A stretch of DNA of 64,000 nucleotides from Rhodospirillaceae bacterium SYSU D60007 (GCA_003574685.1 QOCQ01000018.1:1-64000), one strand, 5' to 3'. Counted from the first letter of the stretch, positions 1-10,000 are shown. The notes: generated by a model not told the origin, from the sequence alone. Numbers and translations are program-made.

Positions 1-1
1 C

Positions 2-55
2 TGGCTCACCCTCGCCGAGCCGCTCTCCGATCATGCCATTGACCTCGCCGCATGA
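2..55 (+). other. possible 3' tail of an upstream gene cut by the window edge
   Basis: An open frame enters from the left edge and stops at TGA 53-55, encoding a short tail that ends in LSDHAIDLAA. Its base composition is GC-rich like the host genes and unlike the STAND gene that follows. It is too short to identify and may be chance. An in-frame link to the gene at 77 is blocked by this stop. Confidence 0.25.
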
Positions 56-76
56 ACCGATACCTTCAATCCGCCG

Positions 77-1711
77 GTGACCGCCACCCCAATTCCAACA
101 CTTCTCGCGACGGCACCGTGTCAGCATCGACAGTACAGTGTCAGTCACACTGGCGACAAGTCAATTGACGTGGTGCTGATCCCAAAACGTTCCGCCGGGG
201 TGGCTCCCGTACGGCTTCAAACGGACATAGACAGATACAAAGCTGGAAAGATCTGGTGGCGACAGGGTGCGGAGGTTTTGGAAGCCAGTAGTCGCGAAAT
301 CCCGATTCTATATGGCGCTAGGAGTTCTGATGGGATCGAACAGAATGCCAGTGAGTCACGTGTCCACTCTGTTTTACCACCGCCACCATCGACAGTAACC
401 GAATTCATCGGGCGAACCTCAGTCCTTGACAAGTTATTTGACTGGTTTGTGGACCATGAAGACTGTCGTCGTTTTCTCTGGGGAAAGGGCGGCTCGGGTA
501 AAAGCACAATTGCATATGAGTTTGCGCACATTGTCGCTCAGCAGGGACGTGATCTTGTGTTGAGTGACGGGCGACCAATCGATAGTGTGCTTTATTTTTC
601 TGCGAAGGAAGTTAGGCTGAATACGGTTTCCGGGAAGGTAGAGCCTAACAAGTCTCTCGATTTCTCGTCGGCAGTCGAATTCTATCGACTTCTGCTAGCC
701 TGTGCGGAGTGGATGTCGCTTGATGAGGTTGAGAAACTTTCTGAGAAAGACCTAAAAGTTGAAATCAGGGCCTTAGTAGATCTCAACCGACTTCTTATTG
801 TCGTTGACGATGTAGACTCATTGACAACACGAGGTGTTGATCCAGGTATGGATTTTCTTTTCACCACAGTAGTTCGATCGAAATCCGGAGGTAAACTACT
901 CTACACTCAGCGTGGACTGCCGAGCGGAGCTATAGAGAGTGCGATTGAAGTGCCGGGCCTCTCCGATGCTGGGGAGCGAAGTGAGTACGATGAGTTCATA
1001 CGAGCCTCATGCACGCAGTTCGACGTGCCGGTTCCGACCAGAGAGTTCTCAACTGGTCCGCTTAACAGACATAGCGAGCGTAGACCCCTTAGGTATGAAG
1101 ACATAGATTTGATGCGGGTATTGAGTGATATGGAACAGCGTTCTGGATTTGGAGGAGTTGAAGCGGAGGCAATTTGCCGTCTGGTAATATCGGGTAAGAC
1201 ATATACAAAATTGCAGAAAGCGGAATTCTTGCGACGGCTTGGAGCCTTATACTATTTCCGCGCACGCGACGAAGCAGTATCTAATCCGATCGATTCGCTC
1301 GACAAATTTGAGGATGCACTTGCTGCTCACTTATGCTCATTCACCGCATTGTTCCACGAAAAGCGCTACGGGCTGGAGAAAGGCGAAGAATACTGCAGAA
1401 ACACGGCCTTTGCATACGCGCAGGTCGCGGCCAGGGTCGGGGAGCCGCAGAGGGTCCTTAGTCACGTGTCTGGGCTGCGCCGTGAATCTGTGGAAGGAAC
1501 TGATGGCCCCATCTTGTTGGATCCGATTGTAGAGCCGCTAAAATATTGTCTTGCTACGATGCGCCGGAGCGTGGGGGTGACGGGCCAGGCACGGATACCC
1601 AGCGTCATTCGAAAGTTCAGAACTGCTCTTGTGACCGGCCGAACGGTAGCAATTCGCGATGAGATGGCTCGAAACGAACTTGTTAGTATGGTCGAGGCTG
1701 TCAAGGGTTAA
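77..1711 (+). CDS. STAND/NB-ARC-type ATPase with a truncated AlbA-like N-terminus (probable defence-gene remnant)
   Basis: 544 codons from a GTG at 77. Residues about 28-80 resemble the second half of an AlbA_2 (schlafen-type) domain: a VVLIPKR strand, then YKAGKIWWRQGAEVLEAS and an EIPIL end. A STAND ATPase core follows, with FIGR (110-113), a P-loop GKGGSGKST (136-144), Walker B LLIVVDDVDSL (239-249) and a sensor-like TQR (278-280). The C-terminal third looks helical and TPR-like. The first half of the AlbA domain is missing, and the reading frame upstream is closed at 53-55, so the gene appears N-terminally broken or the GTG is only a chance start. Composition is clearly AT-richer than all neighbours from about nt 110 to 1711, a sign of recent transfer. 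STAND ATPases with N-terminal sensor or effector domains are common in anti-phage systems; that role is inference here. Confidence 0.6.
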   Translation: MTATPIPTLLATAPCQHRQYSVSHTGDKSIDVVLIPKRSAGVAPVRLQTDIDRYKAGKIWWRQGAEVLEASSREIPILYGARSSDGIEQNASESRVHSVLPPPPSTVTEFIGRTSVLDKLFDWFVDHEDCRRFLWGKGGSGKSTIAYEFAHIVAQQGRDLVLSDGRPIDSVLYFSAKEVRLNTVSGKVEPNKSLDFSSAVEFYRLLLACAEWMSLDEVEKLSEKDLKVEIRALVDLNRLLIVVDDVDSLTTRGVDPGMDFLFTTVVRSKSGGKLLYTQRGLPSGAIESAIEVPGLSDAGERSEYDEFIRASCTQFDVPVPTREFSTGPLNRHSERRPLRYEDIDLMRVLSDMEQRSGFGGVEAEAICRLVISGKTYTKLQKAEFLRRLGALYYFRARDEAVSNPIDSLDKFEDALAAHLCSFTALFHEKRYGLEKGEEYCRNTAFAYAQVAARVGEPQRVLSHVSGLRRESVEGTDGPILLDPIVEPLKYCLATMRRSVGVTGQARIPSVIRKFRTALVTGRTVAIRDEMARNELVSMVEAVKG

Positions 1712-1723
1712 GTCTGAGCAGGG

Positions 1724-2773
1724 TCAGGGAAGACGATCTCCGGTTAGGGTCGAAAGTACTGCCCCTAGATTGTCCCCCAGCTCCGGGCCGAGATAGCCGC
1801 CTTCCTGGACCAGCAGCGTCGGCAGTTGCAGGGAGGCGATCAGCGCGGCCATGCGGGCGAAGCCTGATGTTGTCACCTTCAGCCCTTGCAGGGGATCGTG
1901 CTCCGACGCGTCGAGCCCTAGCGCCACGATCAGCGCGGTGGGCGCGAAGGTGCGGATGCGCTCCAGCGCGCGCTCGCCTGCGGCGAGCCAGGCATCGTCG
2001 CCGGAGCCCAGCGGCAACGGCAGGTTGAGATTGGAGCCTTCGCCCTGGCCTTCGCCGCGCTCATGCGCGTGGCCCCAGAAGAAGGGGTAGTAATCGGCCG
2101 GATCGGCGTGGATCGAGACGGTAAGCACGTCGTTGCGGGCATAGAAGATGCCCTGCGTGCCGTTGCCGTGATGCACGTCGATGTCGAGGATGGCCACACG
2201 CTGGTGCTGCGTGCGCAGGTGCTGGGCGGCGATTGCGGTATTGTTCAGGAAGCAGAAGCCGCCGGCGAGATCGGCATAGGCGTGGTGACCGGGCGGCCGG
2301 CAGAGCGCATAGGCGATGGGCCGCGAGCCGGCGGCATTGGCCTCGTCCATGACGATCTGCGCCGCCGTCACCGCGACCTGCGCCGCCGCCAGCGCCGCGT
2401 CCCAGGTGCCCGGGCCGATGGGGCAGGCGCCATCGACCTGGTGCCAGCCCGCCCGCCCGACGACGGCCCGCGGATACGTGCCGCGGTAGCGCACCGGATG
2501 CACGCCGGGGATCACCTCCGGCCCGGCGCCTTCCAGCTTGCGCCATTCGCGCTGCGCGGTTTGCAGGAAATCGACGTATTCCGGCGTGTGAACCGCCAGC
2601 ACCGGCACCAGCCCGGTATAGGCCGGCGGCACGACCTCGTGCCCGCCCGCGCGCGCCGCCTTCAGCAGAACATCGGCGCGTCCCGGTTTCTCGGCGCTGT
2701 CGCGTTTCTCGCCGCGCACCAGGAAGTACGACGGGTCATGCAGCGCGTGCCTGTCGGAATAGACCACCTTCAT
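1724..2773 (-). CDS. class II histone deacetylase family protein, probable acetylpolyamine amidohydrolase
   Basis: 349 residues, full length for the HDAC/AphA family, predicted to hydrolyse the acetyl group of acetylated polyamines in the cytoplasm. Visible motifs are the catalytic His pair in CRPPGHHA (H163, H164), GFCFLNNTAIA, the zinc ligands D199 and H201 in ILDIDVHHGNG and D288 in GLDASEHDP. The opening MKVVYSDRHALHDP and the E/R-rich stretch after it match acetylpolyamine aminohydrolases rather than acetoin-utilisation AcuC proteins. It is convergent with the STAND gene, with only 12 bases between the stop codons, so the foreign segment ends very close to this gene. Substrate is inferred from family; acetylated proteins or drugs are alternatives. 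Confidence 0.85.
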   Translation of the reverse strand: MKVVYSDRHALHDPSYFLVRGEKRDSAEKPGRADVLLKAARAGGHEVVPPAYTGLVPVLAVHTPEYVDFLQTAQREWRKLEGAGPEVIPGVHPVRYRGTYPRAVVGRAGWHQVDGACPIGPGTWDAALAAAQVAVTAAQIVMDEANAAGSRPIAYALCRPPGHHAYADLAGGFCFLNNTAIAAQHLRTQHQRVAILDIDVHHGNGTQGIFYARNDVLTVSIHADPADYYPFFWGHAHERGEGQGEGSNLNLPLPLGSGDDAWLAAGERALERIRTFAPTALIVALGLDASEHDPLQGLKVTTSGFARMAALIASLQLPTLLVQEGGYLGPELGDNLGAVLSTLTGDRLP

Positions 2774-2966
2774 CGCGAGCCCCTCTTGCGACAGCGTAGC
2801 GGCGAAAGCGCCGGGCAGACAACCGCCCGGCCACCAATGTCGTCAAAATTCCGTCATGCTGCCGCGTCCTGCCTTGGTGCCGACACACCGCAAGCCTTAC
2901 CTGAGATCAAAGGAACCGGAATTTGCACCCGGGCGTTGGAACGCTGCGGGGGTTCCAGGAGGCCGC

Positions 2967-4949
2967 ATGCGGCACTGGATGGGCGCGGCGATTGCCGCCT
3001 CGATGAGCCTGATCTTCTTGTCTGGCACGACTGTGACGGCCCAGTCCGATCCGCCGGCGCGCGTCGGGCGGATCAGCTTCATCACGGGCACCGTCTCCTA
3101 CGACGATCGTGAGGAGGGGGAGGAGCGGCACTGGTCGCCGGCGCTGCTGAACCATCCCTTCACCACAGGCAGCGCCTTGTGGACCGAGCCGAACGGGCGC
3201 GCCGAGGTGGACGTGGCGGGCACGCGGCTGCGGCTGCAGGGCGCGACGGAGCTCGAGGCCGACGTGCTGGACGACGAGCAGCTTCGCCTGCGCCTGCCGC
3301 AGGGCCGGCTCGATGTGCGCAGCAGCGATATCGCATCCGGCCGCCCGCCCGAAATCCTGACTCCGCGTGGGACGGTGCGGCTGGTGCAGGACGGAGACTA
3401 CGTTATCGAGGCCGGCACCGCCGACGATCCCACCCGCATTGGCGTGCGCAGCGGGTTGGCGCAATTCGTCGATGCCAACGGCAGCGTGCTGGAGGTGAAG
3501 CCGGGTGAAACCGGCGTCGCGACCGGCACACAGCCGGTGGTGTTCGCCGTCGAGCACGTAACACCGCCGCCGATGCCGGCCGAATGGGCCGCGCGGGACC
3601 GCCGCGTCACCGTCTACCGTCCGACGAGTTACGTTGAACCGGCCGTCACCGGCTACGAAGACCTCGACGCCTATGGTGACTGGAGCGACACCAGCGATTA
3701 CGGCCAGGTCTGGGTCCCGCGCCACGTGGCGCCGGGCTGGGCGCCCTACCGGCACGGCCGCTGGGTGTGGGTACGGCCATGGGGCTGGACGTGGGTGGAT
3801 AGCGCGCCCTGGGGCTTTGCACCGTTCCACTATGGCCGTTGGGTCCATCTGCACCGGCGCTGGTGCTGGGTGCCGCCGGCGCGCCGGACGCGCCCGGTTT
3901 ATGCGCCCGCCATCGTCGGCTTTATGGGGGGAGCCGGGGCACGGCCGACGGTCGGCTGGTTTCCGCTGGGGCCGCGCGAAGTGTACGTGCCGCCCTATAG
4001 CCGCAACCGGACCTATATCCGCAATATCAATGTGACGAATGTCCGGGACGTGACGGTGATCGACCGGCGGATTGACGATGTCGAGCGGCATCGCCACCGG
4101 CGCGACGATCGACACGATCACGACCGGCGCGATCACGACCGCTGGACCTACGCCAACCAGCGCCACGCCACGGTGGTGCCCGTCGATGCGTTCAGGCGCT
4201 CCCGGCCGGTGGGGCGCTCGGCGCTGCCGGTCGAGCGCGAGCGGTTGGCACGCGCAGAAGTCGCGTCAGCGCCGCCGGATGATATCGGCCGGCCCGAGCG
4301 CAAGGAGCGACCGGGGGCGCCGGGCCCCGCGGCCAGGCGAACGCAGGAGCGCAAGGCGGTGGTCCCGGACCGCAAGCCCGACCCGCCCAGCGACAAGGTA
4401 ACGCCGCCGCCGAAAGGCGCGACGCCGCCCGGCAAGGGACCCGGTACACCGCAGCGGCCCGAGGAGCGCGCAAAGCCGCCTTCGCCGGCGGGCAAGGATC
4501 AATTACCCGCGCCGCGCGCGGCGCCCAAAGCGCCGGAACGTATCGCGCCTTCCAGCGGCAACGACGAGCGGAAGGCGCGGTCGGCGCCCAGGGATGATGC
4601 ACGATCGAAGACTGCCCCCAGGGCACCAGAGCGTATCGCGCCCTCCGGCGGCAGCGACGAGCGGAAGGCCCGGCCAACACCAAGGAGCAATCCGCCGAAG
4701 GTCGCGCCCAGTGCTGCACCCAAGCCGCAAGGCACGCGGTCGCGGCCAGCCCACAAGCTGCCCCAGCGCGTGGCGCCATCGACCAGCACACCGCGTGCCA
4801 CCGCGCCGCGCACGACGGCACCGCGTGCGTCTCCGCAGCGGCCAGCCAAGCCGCGTGCGCGCACCCCGTCACGACCGCCGGCCAAGGCGAGGTCTGCACC
4901 AGCACCGCGGCCGCAGCGTGCGCCGGCCGGTCGCGAACGCGGTCGTTGA
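2967..4949 (+). CDS. secreted FecR-domain / DUF6600 protein with Trp-rich repeats and a Pro/Arg-rich tail
   Basis: 660 residues from ATG 2967, chosen because AGGAGG at 2957-2962 precedes it and it begins a signal peptide (MRHWMGAAIAASMSLIFLSG, cleavage near VTAQ). A FecR-like beta domain follows (about 40-200), then a DUF6600-type region (about 220-340) with tandem Trp/Gly/Tyr motifs such as GRWVWVRPWGWTWV and GFAPFHYGRWVHL, typical of a small envelope beta-structure. The last 270 residues are low-complexity Pro/Arg/Lys/Ala, with two near-identical units around APERIAPS and ERKAR. The protein is expected in the periplasm or outer envelope, and the basic tail could bind polyanions or murein. 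The function of DUF6600 proteins is unknown. A longer upstream frame opens at 2856 but would bury the signal peptide. Confidence 0.75.
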   Translation: MRHWMGAAIAASMSLIFLSGTTVTAQSDPPARVGRISFITGTVSYDDREEGEERHWSPALLNHPFTTGSALWTEPNGRAEVDVAGTRLRLQGATELEADVLDDEQLRLRLPQGRLDVRSSDIASGRPPEILTPRGTVRLVQDGDYVIEAGTADDPTRIGVRSGLAQFVDANGSVLEVKPGETGVATGTQPVVFAVEHVTPPPMPAEWAARDRRVTVYRPTSYVEPAVTGYEDLDAYGDWSDTSDYGQVWVPRHVAPGWAPYRHGRWVWVRPWGWTWVDSAPWGFAPFHYGRWVHLHRRWCWVPPARRTRPVYAPAIVGFMGGAGARPTVGWFPLGPREVYVPPYSRNRTYIRNINVTNVRDVTVIDRRIDDVERHRHRRDDRHDHDRRDHDRWTYANQRHATVVPVDAFRRSRPVGRSALPVERERLARAEVASAPPDDIGRPERKERPGAPGPAARRTQERKAVVPDRKPDPPSDKVTPPPKGATPPGKGPGTPQRPEERAKPPSPAGKDQLPAPRAAPKAPERIAPSSGNDERKARSAPRDDARSKTAPRAPERIAPSGGSDERKARPTPRSNPPKVAPSAAPKPQGTRSRPAHKLPQRVAPSTSTPRATAPRTTAPRASPQRPAKPRARTPSRPPAKARSAPAPRPQRAPAGRERGR

Positions 4950-4961
4950 ACTGCCCCGCGT

Positions 4962-5309
4962 TCAGTGATCCGAGCCGTGCAGGATGGTGTTTCCCAGCCC
5001 GGTGTCGTACTCCAATCCGGCCGGCGTCAGCGTGGGAGCATCGATCGTGCCGGTAGGGGTCAGTAGCCCCTTGCGGGCCAGAGCGAGGTGAACCGAGGGA
5101 TTGTGCAGCCCCGTGGCGTCGCTGGCCATGACCACGCGCCGGCCGATATGGAAGTGGTTGCCGTGCGGATGCGGCAGCTCGTCGATGGTGACGTTGCCGG
5201 TTTCGGTGTCGGTGCGAGCGATCTCCGGGTGACGCGCCAGCTCCTGCAACAGCGTCAGGGTCTTGAGCTGGAGCTTGTTGAGACCGAGGGGATTGTGCTT
5301 CCTGACCAT
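4962..5309 (-). CDS. conserved hypothetical protein, 115 aa
   Basis: A small soluble protein without signal peptide or membrane segment. It starts MVRKHNPLGLNKLQLKTLTLLQELARHPE, which looks like an N-terminal helix-turn-helix-like helical half. A His/Pro-rich middle (PHPHGNHFHIGRR) follows and could bind metal, then a second helical part reading NPSVHLALARKGLL. It is convergent with the DUF6600 gene, 12 bases apart, and divergent from the DUF1244 gene. I recognise it only as a protein kept in alphaproteobacteria, and no function can be assigned. The histidines H47, H49, H52 and H54 would be the first residues to test for metal binding. Confidence 0.6.
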   Translation of the reverse strand: MVRKHNPLGLNKLQLKTLTLLQELARHPEIARTDTETGNVTIDELPHPHGNHFHIGRRVVMASDATGLHNPSVHLALARKGLLTPTGTIDAPTLTPAGLEYDTGLGNTILHGSDH

Positions 5310-5398
5310 GGCTGCCGGTTCCGTTGCGGACGGGCCTGCCTAGCCGAGCGTCGCGACGCTATACTATTGCATCGACATGTCCTGCGACGGAGATGAGG

Positions 5399-5716
5399 AT
5401 GGACGAGAAGACCCGCATCGAGCTCGAGGCTGCTGCCTTCCGCCGCCTGGTCGGCCATCTGCGTGAGCGTACCGACGTGCAGAATCTGGACCTGATGAAT
5501 CTGGCCGGCTTCTGCCGCAACTGTCTGTCGCGCTGGTACCGTGAGGAGGCCGCGAAGCAGGGCATCGACATCCCCGATCCCAGGGCGCGCGAGATCGTCT
5601 ACGGCATGCCCTACGAGGAATGGAAGGCGAAGTATCAGAAAGAGGCCTCGCCTGATCAGAAGAGGCAGTTCGAGAAGAGCTTCGCCGCCGCCGAACAGAA
5701 GCACCGGCACGGCTGA
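5399..5716 (+). CDS. DUF1244 domain protein
   Basis: 105 residues from ATG 5399 (MDEKTRIELEAAAFRRLVGHL), preceded by GGAGATGAGG. The length and the motifs LMNLAGFCRNCLSRWY and YGMPYEEWKAKYQ are those of the DUF1244 family, a compact helical protein widespread in proteobacteria. The CRNC pair (residues 39 and 42) could bind metal or form a disulfide. The biochemical role of the family is not established. An ATG six bases upstream (5393) is possible but lies inside the ribosome-binding region. gapR follows about 120 bases later on the same strand. Confidence 0.85.
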   Translation: MDEKTRIELEAAAFRRLVGHLRERTDVQNLDLMNLAGFCRNCLSRWYREEAAKQGIDIPDPRAREIVYGMPYEEWKAKYQKEASPDQKRQFEKSFAAAEQKHRHG

Positions 5717-5834
5717 GGCGTCCGCGCCTTACCCCCGTTATCCCCGTCATCCCCGGCCGGCAGGTCGTTGAACCGCAATGGCGTGCGCGCCTAGGGTCGG
5801 CGCTGCCGCGTGGTCCCGTTGTACGAGGAGCGTC

Positions 5835-6101
5835 ATGCCGGACGGCAGCCCCATCAAGCAGAAACCCGCTACCATCGCCGCCGACCGGCTGAAGTCGTTC
5901 GTCGAGCGCATCGAGAAGCTGGAGGAGGAGAAGAAGGCGATCGGCGCCGACATCCGCGACGTCTACAGCGAGGCCAAGGGTGTGGGCTTCGACGTCAAGA
6001 CCATGCGCCAGGTCGTGCGGCTGCGGAAGATGGACAGCGCCGAACGCGAAGAGCAGGAATCGCTGCTCGACGTCTACAAGCAGGCGCTGGGCATGCTCTG
6101 A
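5835..6101 (+). CDS. gapR: GapR-family nucleoid-associated protein (DUF2312)
   Basis: 88 residues from ATG 5835 with GAGGAG just upstream. The sequence is the typical GapR/DUF2312 fold: a long charged helix ([25 protein letters not shown]) followed by [25 protein letters not shown] and a short C-terminal helix. In Caulobacter, GapR forms tetrameric clamps around overtwisted, often AT-rich DNA ahead of replication and transcription and stimulates type II topoisomerases. The length and motif order match, so the same role is expected. It is a strong marker for Alphaproteobacteria. The next gene is convergent, nine bases away. Confidence 0.92.
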   Translation: MPDGSPIKQKPATIAADRLKSFVERIEKLEEEKKAIGADIRDVYSEAKGVGFDVKTMRQVVRLRKMDSAEREEQESLLDVYKQALGML

Positions 6102-6110
6102 GCGCCGCCG

Positions 6111-6863
6111 TCAATACCAGAGCGCCATGGGGAGGCCGTGGCGGTCGCGCTCGATCTTCTGGTCGGGTAGGCGGCTGGCTCCGCCCTGATGGATCAGCAG
6201 CGCAGTGCGGCAGACAGCAGCCGCGTCAAGCACATCGTCCAGGCTGGCGTCGGAAGAACGCAAGCCGGCTTCACGGCGCCAGGCGAGCCACTGCGTTTCG
6301 GCGGACGGGAAGCCGTGCCGCGCGAGCAGGCGTCGCCGCAGCACCTGCCCCGGCCGCGTACGTTTGGGTGGCAATACTGGCTGGCCGTTGTTCATGCGAA
6401 GGAAGGCCAGCTCGGGATGCGCTTCGAATAAACGCTGGCCAAGCGACGGCCGCGCACGGAGCAGCGCATCGAGCTCCCGCATTTTCGGAAACAGATGGAA
6501 AGCCTGTCGTGTCAGCCCGACACCATCGGGACCGCTACCGCGATTGAGTGCACCGGCCTCGTGATGTGTCGCGGCGCTTAGTGCCGCACGGCACGGCGTC
6601 GGAAACACTGACGAGGTCTTGCCGACCAGCAGCGCCCGCGCAGCTCGTTCGCAAGCACGTCCGCCGCGCTCGGCGCACTCGGCAAAACCCGTGGGCATGT
6701 CGATCGCGATGACGCGGGGCTGCTCGTCAGCATCGACAATTTCGGCGAGCGTGCGCGCAAAGTGAAAGTGCCAGACCTCGGACTCGAGGTTCCGGAAGAC
6801 GGCAACCCACCCGCTCCGGCAGCCATCAATGCCTGCAACCCACACCATTTGGGGCATTCCCAT
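6111..6863 (-). CDS. DUF429 domain protein (predicted RNase H-like fold)
   Basis: 250 residues from ATG 6863 (MGMPQMVWVAGIDGCRSGW). The N-terminal VAGIDGCRSGWV strand-turn and the acidic IAIDMPTGF segment are DUF429 hallmarks, placing it in the RNase H-like superfamily. TSSVFPTPCRAAL and FEAHPELAF are further conserved stretches. Whether it is a nuclease is unproven. The frame is open further upstream, but that part runs through the family A repeat, so I reject the longer start. Repeat A1 ends ten bases before this ATG. Confidence 0.8.
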   Translation of the reverse strand: MGMPQMVWVAGIDGCRSGWVAVFRNLESEVWHFHFARTLAEIVDADEQPRVIAIDMPTGFAECAERGGRACERAARALLVGKTSSVFPTPCRAALSAATHHEAGALNRGSGPDGVGLTRQAFHLFPKMRELDALLRARPSLGQRLFEAHPELAFLRMNNGQPVLPPKRTRPGQVLRRRLLARHGFPSAETQWLAWRREAGLRSSDASLDDVLDAAAVCRTALLIHQGGASRLPDQKIERDRHGLPMALWY

Positions 6864-6872
6864 CGTCGCTTT

Positions 6873-7016
6873 CGTCGTCCTGAGCGAAGCGAAGGACCTT
6901 GCGGTGGTGCGATCCGTGACGATCGGCCAGTGAATCGCCACTGCCGTCATTCCCTTGCCGACCCATCGCAAGGTCCTTCGCTTCGCTCAGGACGGCGGTA
7001 AATCCTCATATGCGAT
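6873..7016. repeat. palindromic repeat, family A, copy 1
   Basis: The left arm begins CGTCGTCCTGAGCGAAGCG at 6873. The right arm, CAAGGTCCTTCGCTTCGCTC, is its inverse complement at about 6968-6988 and is followed by the shared tail CATATGCGA (about 7008-7016). It sits between the DUF429 start and the end of the oxidoreductase gene. Other copies are at 24263, 42303 and 53471. Confidence 0.9.
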
Positions 7017-7044
7017 AGCGGGGACGCCGCGGCCCTAGTGAAGG

Positions 7045-10000
7045 TTACTCCGCGGCCTGCTTCAGGGGTTCGGGGTTGCGGAAGGTGGCGAGCAGGGCGG
7101 CCCACTTCGTGCGCACTTTCGCGACGTTGGCGTCTTTCACATGGCCGAAGCCGCGGATGTCGTCGGGCAGGGCGGCAAGCTGCACGGCGATGGCGTGGTT
7201 CGACGGCGACAGCTTGCCGAGGATCTCCTCCACCAGCGTCTCGTAGTCGGCGATGAGCTGGCGCTCCATGCGCCGCTCTGCCGTGCGGCCGAACGGATCG
7301 AGGCGTGTGCCGCGCAGAAAGCGCAAGCGCTTCAGCACCTGGAAGGCGGCCATCATCCATGCGCCAAAGGCCTGCTTCTGGAGATGGCCGGTACGCGGAT
7401 CGCGGTCCGCCAGCAAAGGCGGCGCGAGATTGAACTTCAGCTTGTAGTCGCCCTCGAATTGCTGCCCGAGCTGCCGCAGGAAGGCGCCATCCGTATAGAG
7501 GCGCGCCACCTCGTATTCGTCCTTGTAGGCCAGCAGCTTCGCGTAACCGCGTGCCACGGCTTCTGCCAGTCCCGTGGCGCCTGATGTGCGTTGCGCTTCT
7601 GCGGCCTTCACCTTCTCGACCAGCGCCGTGTAGCGCCGGGCATAGGCCGCGTTCTGGTAGCCGGTGAGGTGCGCCACGCGCGAGACGACGATGTCGTCGA
7701 ACGTGTGCGGCAGCGGCCTCGCCACAGGCTCGTCCGCCGCCGGCGTCACCAGGGCGCGCACCGCCGGCAGATCGTACGCGGCGCGGCGGCCCCACAGGAA
7801 CGCTTGCTTGTTCATCTCGACGGCGGCGCCGTTGAGCTCGATCGCGCGCTCCAGCGCCGCCGCGGACAGCGGCAGGTAGCCCTTCTGGTAGGCGAAGCCC
7901 AGCATGAAGAGGTTGGTGGCGATGGAGTCCCCCAGCAGCCTGATGGCCAGCGCCTGCGCGTCAACGAAGTCGCAGGCATCGGCGCCGGCCGCCGCCTCGA
8001 TCGACAGCCGCAGCACCTGGCCCGGGAATTTCATGTCGGGATCGCGGGTGAAGGCGCCGGTAATCGTCTCCTGCGTATTGACCACGGCCCGGGTGGTGCC
8101 CTGCTCGACCTTGCCCAGCGCCTCGGGATAGCTCGCCACGGCGATGTCGCAAGCCAGCAGCAGGTTGGCGCCGCCAGCGCCCAGCCGCACCGCGTGGATC
8201 GCCTCGGGCGAGCGGGCGATGCGCACATGGCTCATCACGGCGCCGCCCTTCTGCGCCATGCCCATCATGTCGAGAATCGAGGCGCCGTAGCCTTCGAGGT
8301 CGGCCGCCGTACCCAGCAGCGCGCCGATGGTCACGACGCCGGTTCCGCCGATGCCGGTCACGAGGATGCCGTACGGCGCTTCATCCAGCGACGGCAGCAC
8401 GGGGTCAGGCAGCGCCGGCCAGTCGGTGGCGCCGCGCGATGCACCCGAACCCTTGCCCTTGCGCACACGGCCGCCTTCGACGGTCACGAAGCTGGGGCAG
8501 AAGCCTTCCAGGCAGGAGAAGTCCTTGTTGCAGGACGATTGATCGATGGCGCGCTTGCGGCCGAACTCGGTCTCCACCGGCACCACCGACAGGCAGTTGG
8601 ATTTGGTCGAGCAGTCGCCGCAGCCCTCGCACACCGCCTGGTTGATGAACACGCGCCGCGCCGGGTCAGGGAAGGTGCCGCGCTTGCGGCGGCGGCGCTT
8701 CTCGGCGGCGCAGGTCTGATCATAGATCAGCACCGACACGCCCTTGTACGCCCGCAACTCGCGCTGTACGGCGTCAAGATCGCGCCGATGGTGGAAGGTG
8801 ACGCCCGGCGCCCAGTCGAGGCCCGGCGGATATTTCTCCGGATCGTCGGTGACCAGCGCGATGCGCTGCACGCCCTCGGCATGCACCTGGCGGCTGATCT
8901 TCCATGGCGAGAGATCGCCGTCATGGCGCTGGCCGCCGGTCATGGCCACCGCATCGTTGTAGAGGATCTTGTAGGTGATGTTGGCGCCGGCGGCCACGGC
9001 ATGGCGGATCGCGAGATAGCCGGAATGGAAGTACGTGCCGTCACCCAAATTCTGGAAGATGTGCGGCGTGTCCGTGAAATGCGACATGCCCACCCAAGGG
9101 GCGCCTTCGCCGCCCATCTGCGTGAAGGTGAGCGTGTCGCGGTCCATCCACATCGCCATGGTGTGGCAGCCGATCCCGGCCATCGCCAGCGAGCCTTCCG
9201 GCACGCGCGTCGAGGTGTTGTGCGGGCAGCCCGAGCAGAAATAGGCGGGACGCGTCAGTCCCGGCGCGTTGCGCGAGGCTTGTGCCGCCTGCCGCCGCGA
9301 CAGCAGCTCGAGACGCCGCGCGACCGGCAGTGGCAGCCGCTCGATGCCCAGCCGCTCGGCGATCACCTGCGCCAGCCGCGCCGGCGTCAGCTCGCCGGTG
9401 ACCGGCAGCAGCGGTGCACCCCTCTCGTCGGTCTTGCCGACCACGCGCGGGCGGCGATCGGCCGGCAGATTGAACAGCAGCTCCTTGATCTGCGGCTCCA
9501 TGAACGGCCGCTTCTCTTCCACGACCAGGATCTGCTCCAGCCCCTCGGCGAAGCGCCGCAGGCCCTGCGGCTCCATCGGCCAGGTCAGTCCGACCTTGTA
9601 GACGGCCACGCCCAGCCGCTCGGCTTCGGCCGCGTCGATGCCCAGATCGTCCAGCGCCTGGCGCACGTCGAGATAGCCCTTGCCGGTGGCGACGATGCCC
9701 AGCCGCGCGCCGCGCGCGCCCAGCATCAGACGGTCGAGCCCGTTGGTCCGCCAGTAGGCTTGTGCGGCCGGCAGCTTGTACTGATGCAGCCGCCGTTCCT
9801 GCTCCTGGAAGTCGTCGGGAATGCGCAGGTTCAGGCCGCCCGGCGGTAACTCGAAATCGGCCGGCAGCAAGGTGGCGATGCGCTGCGGATCGACGGCGGC
9901 GGTCGAAGAAGAGTCCGCCAGCTCGCCCACGATCTTGAAGGCAGCCCAGCAGCCGCTGAAGCGCGACATGGCGAAGGCGTGCAGTCCCAGATCGAGGATG

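Noticed and set aside
2063-3112. 349-codon plus-strand frame crossing the deacetylase gene
   Set aside because: Antisense shadow of the polyamine deacetylase; no conserved motif and no ribosome-binding site.
7591-9849. 752-codon open frame on the plus strand
   Set aside because: It lies antisense within the oxidoreductase gene, has a His/Arg/Gln-rich composition typical of GC-rich antisense frames and no domain of its own.
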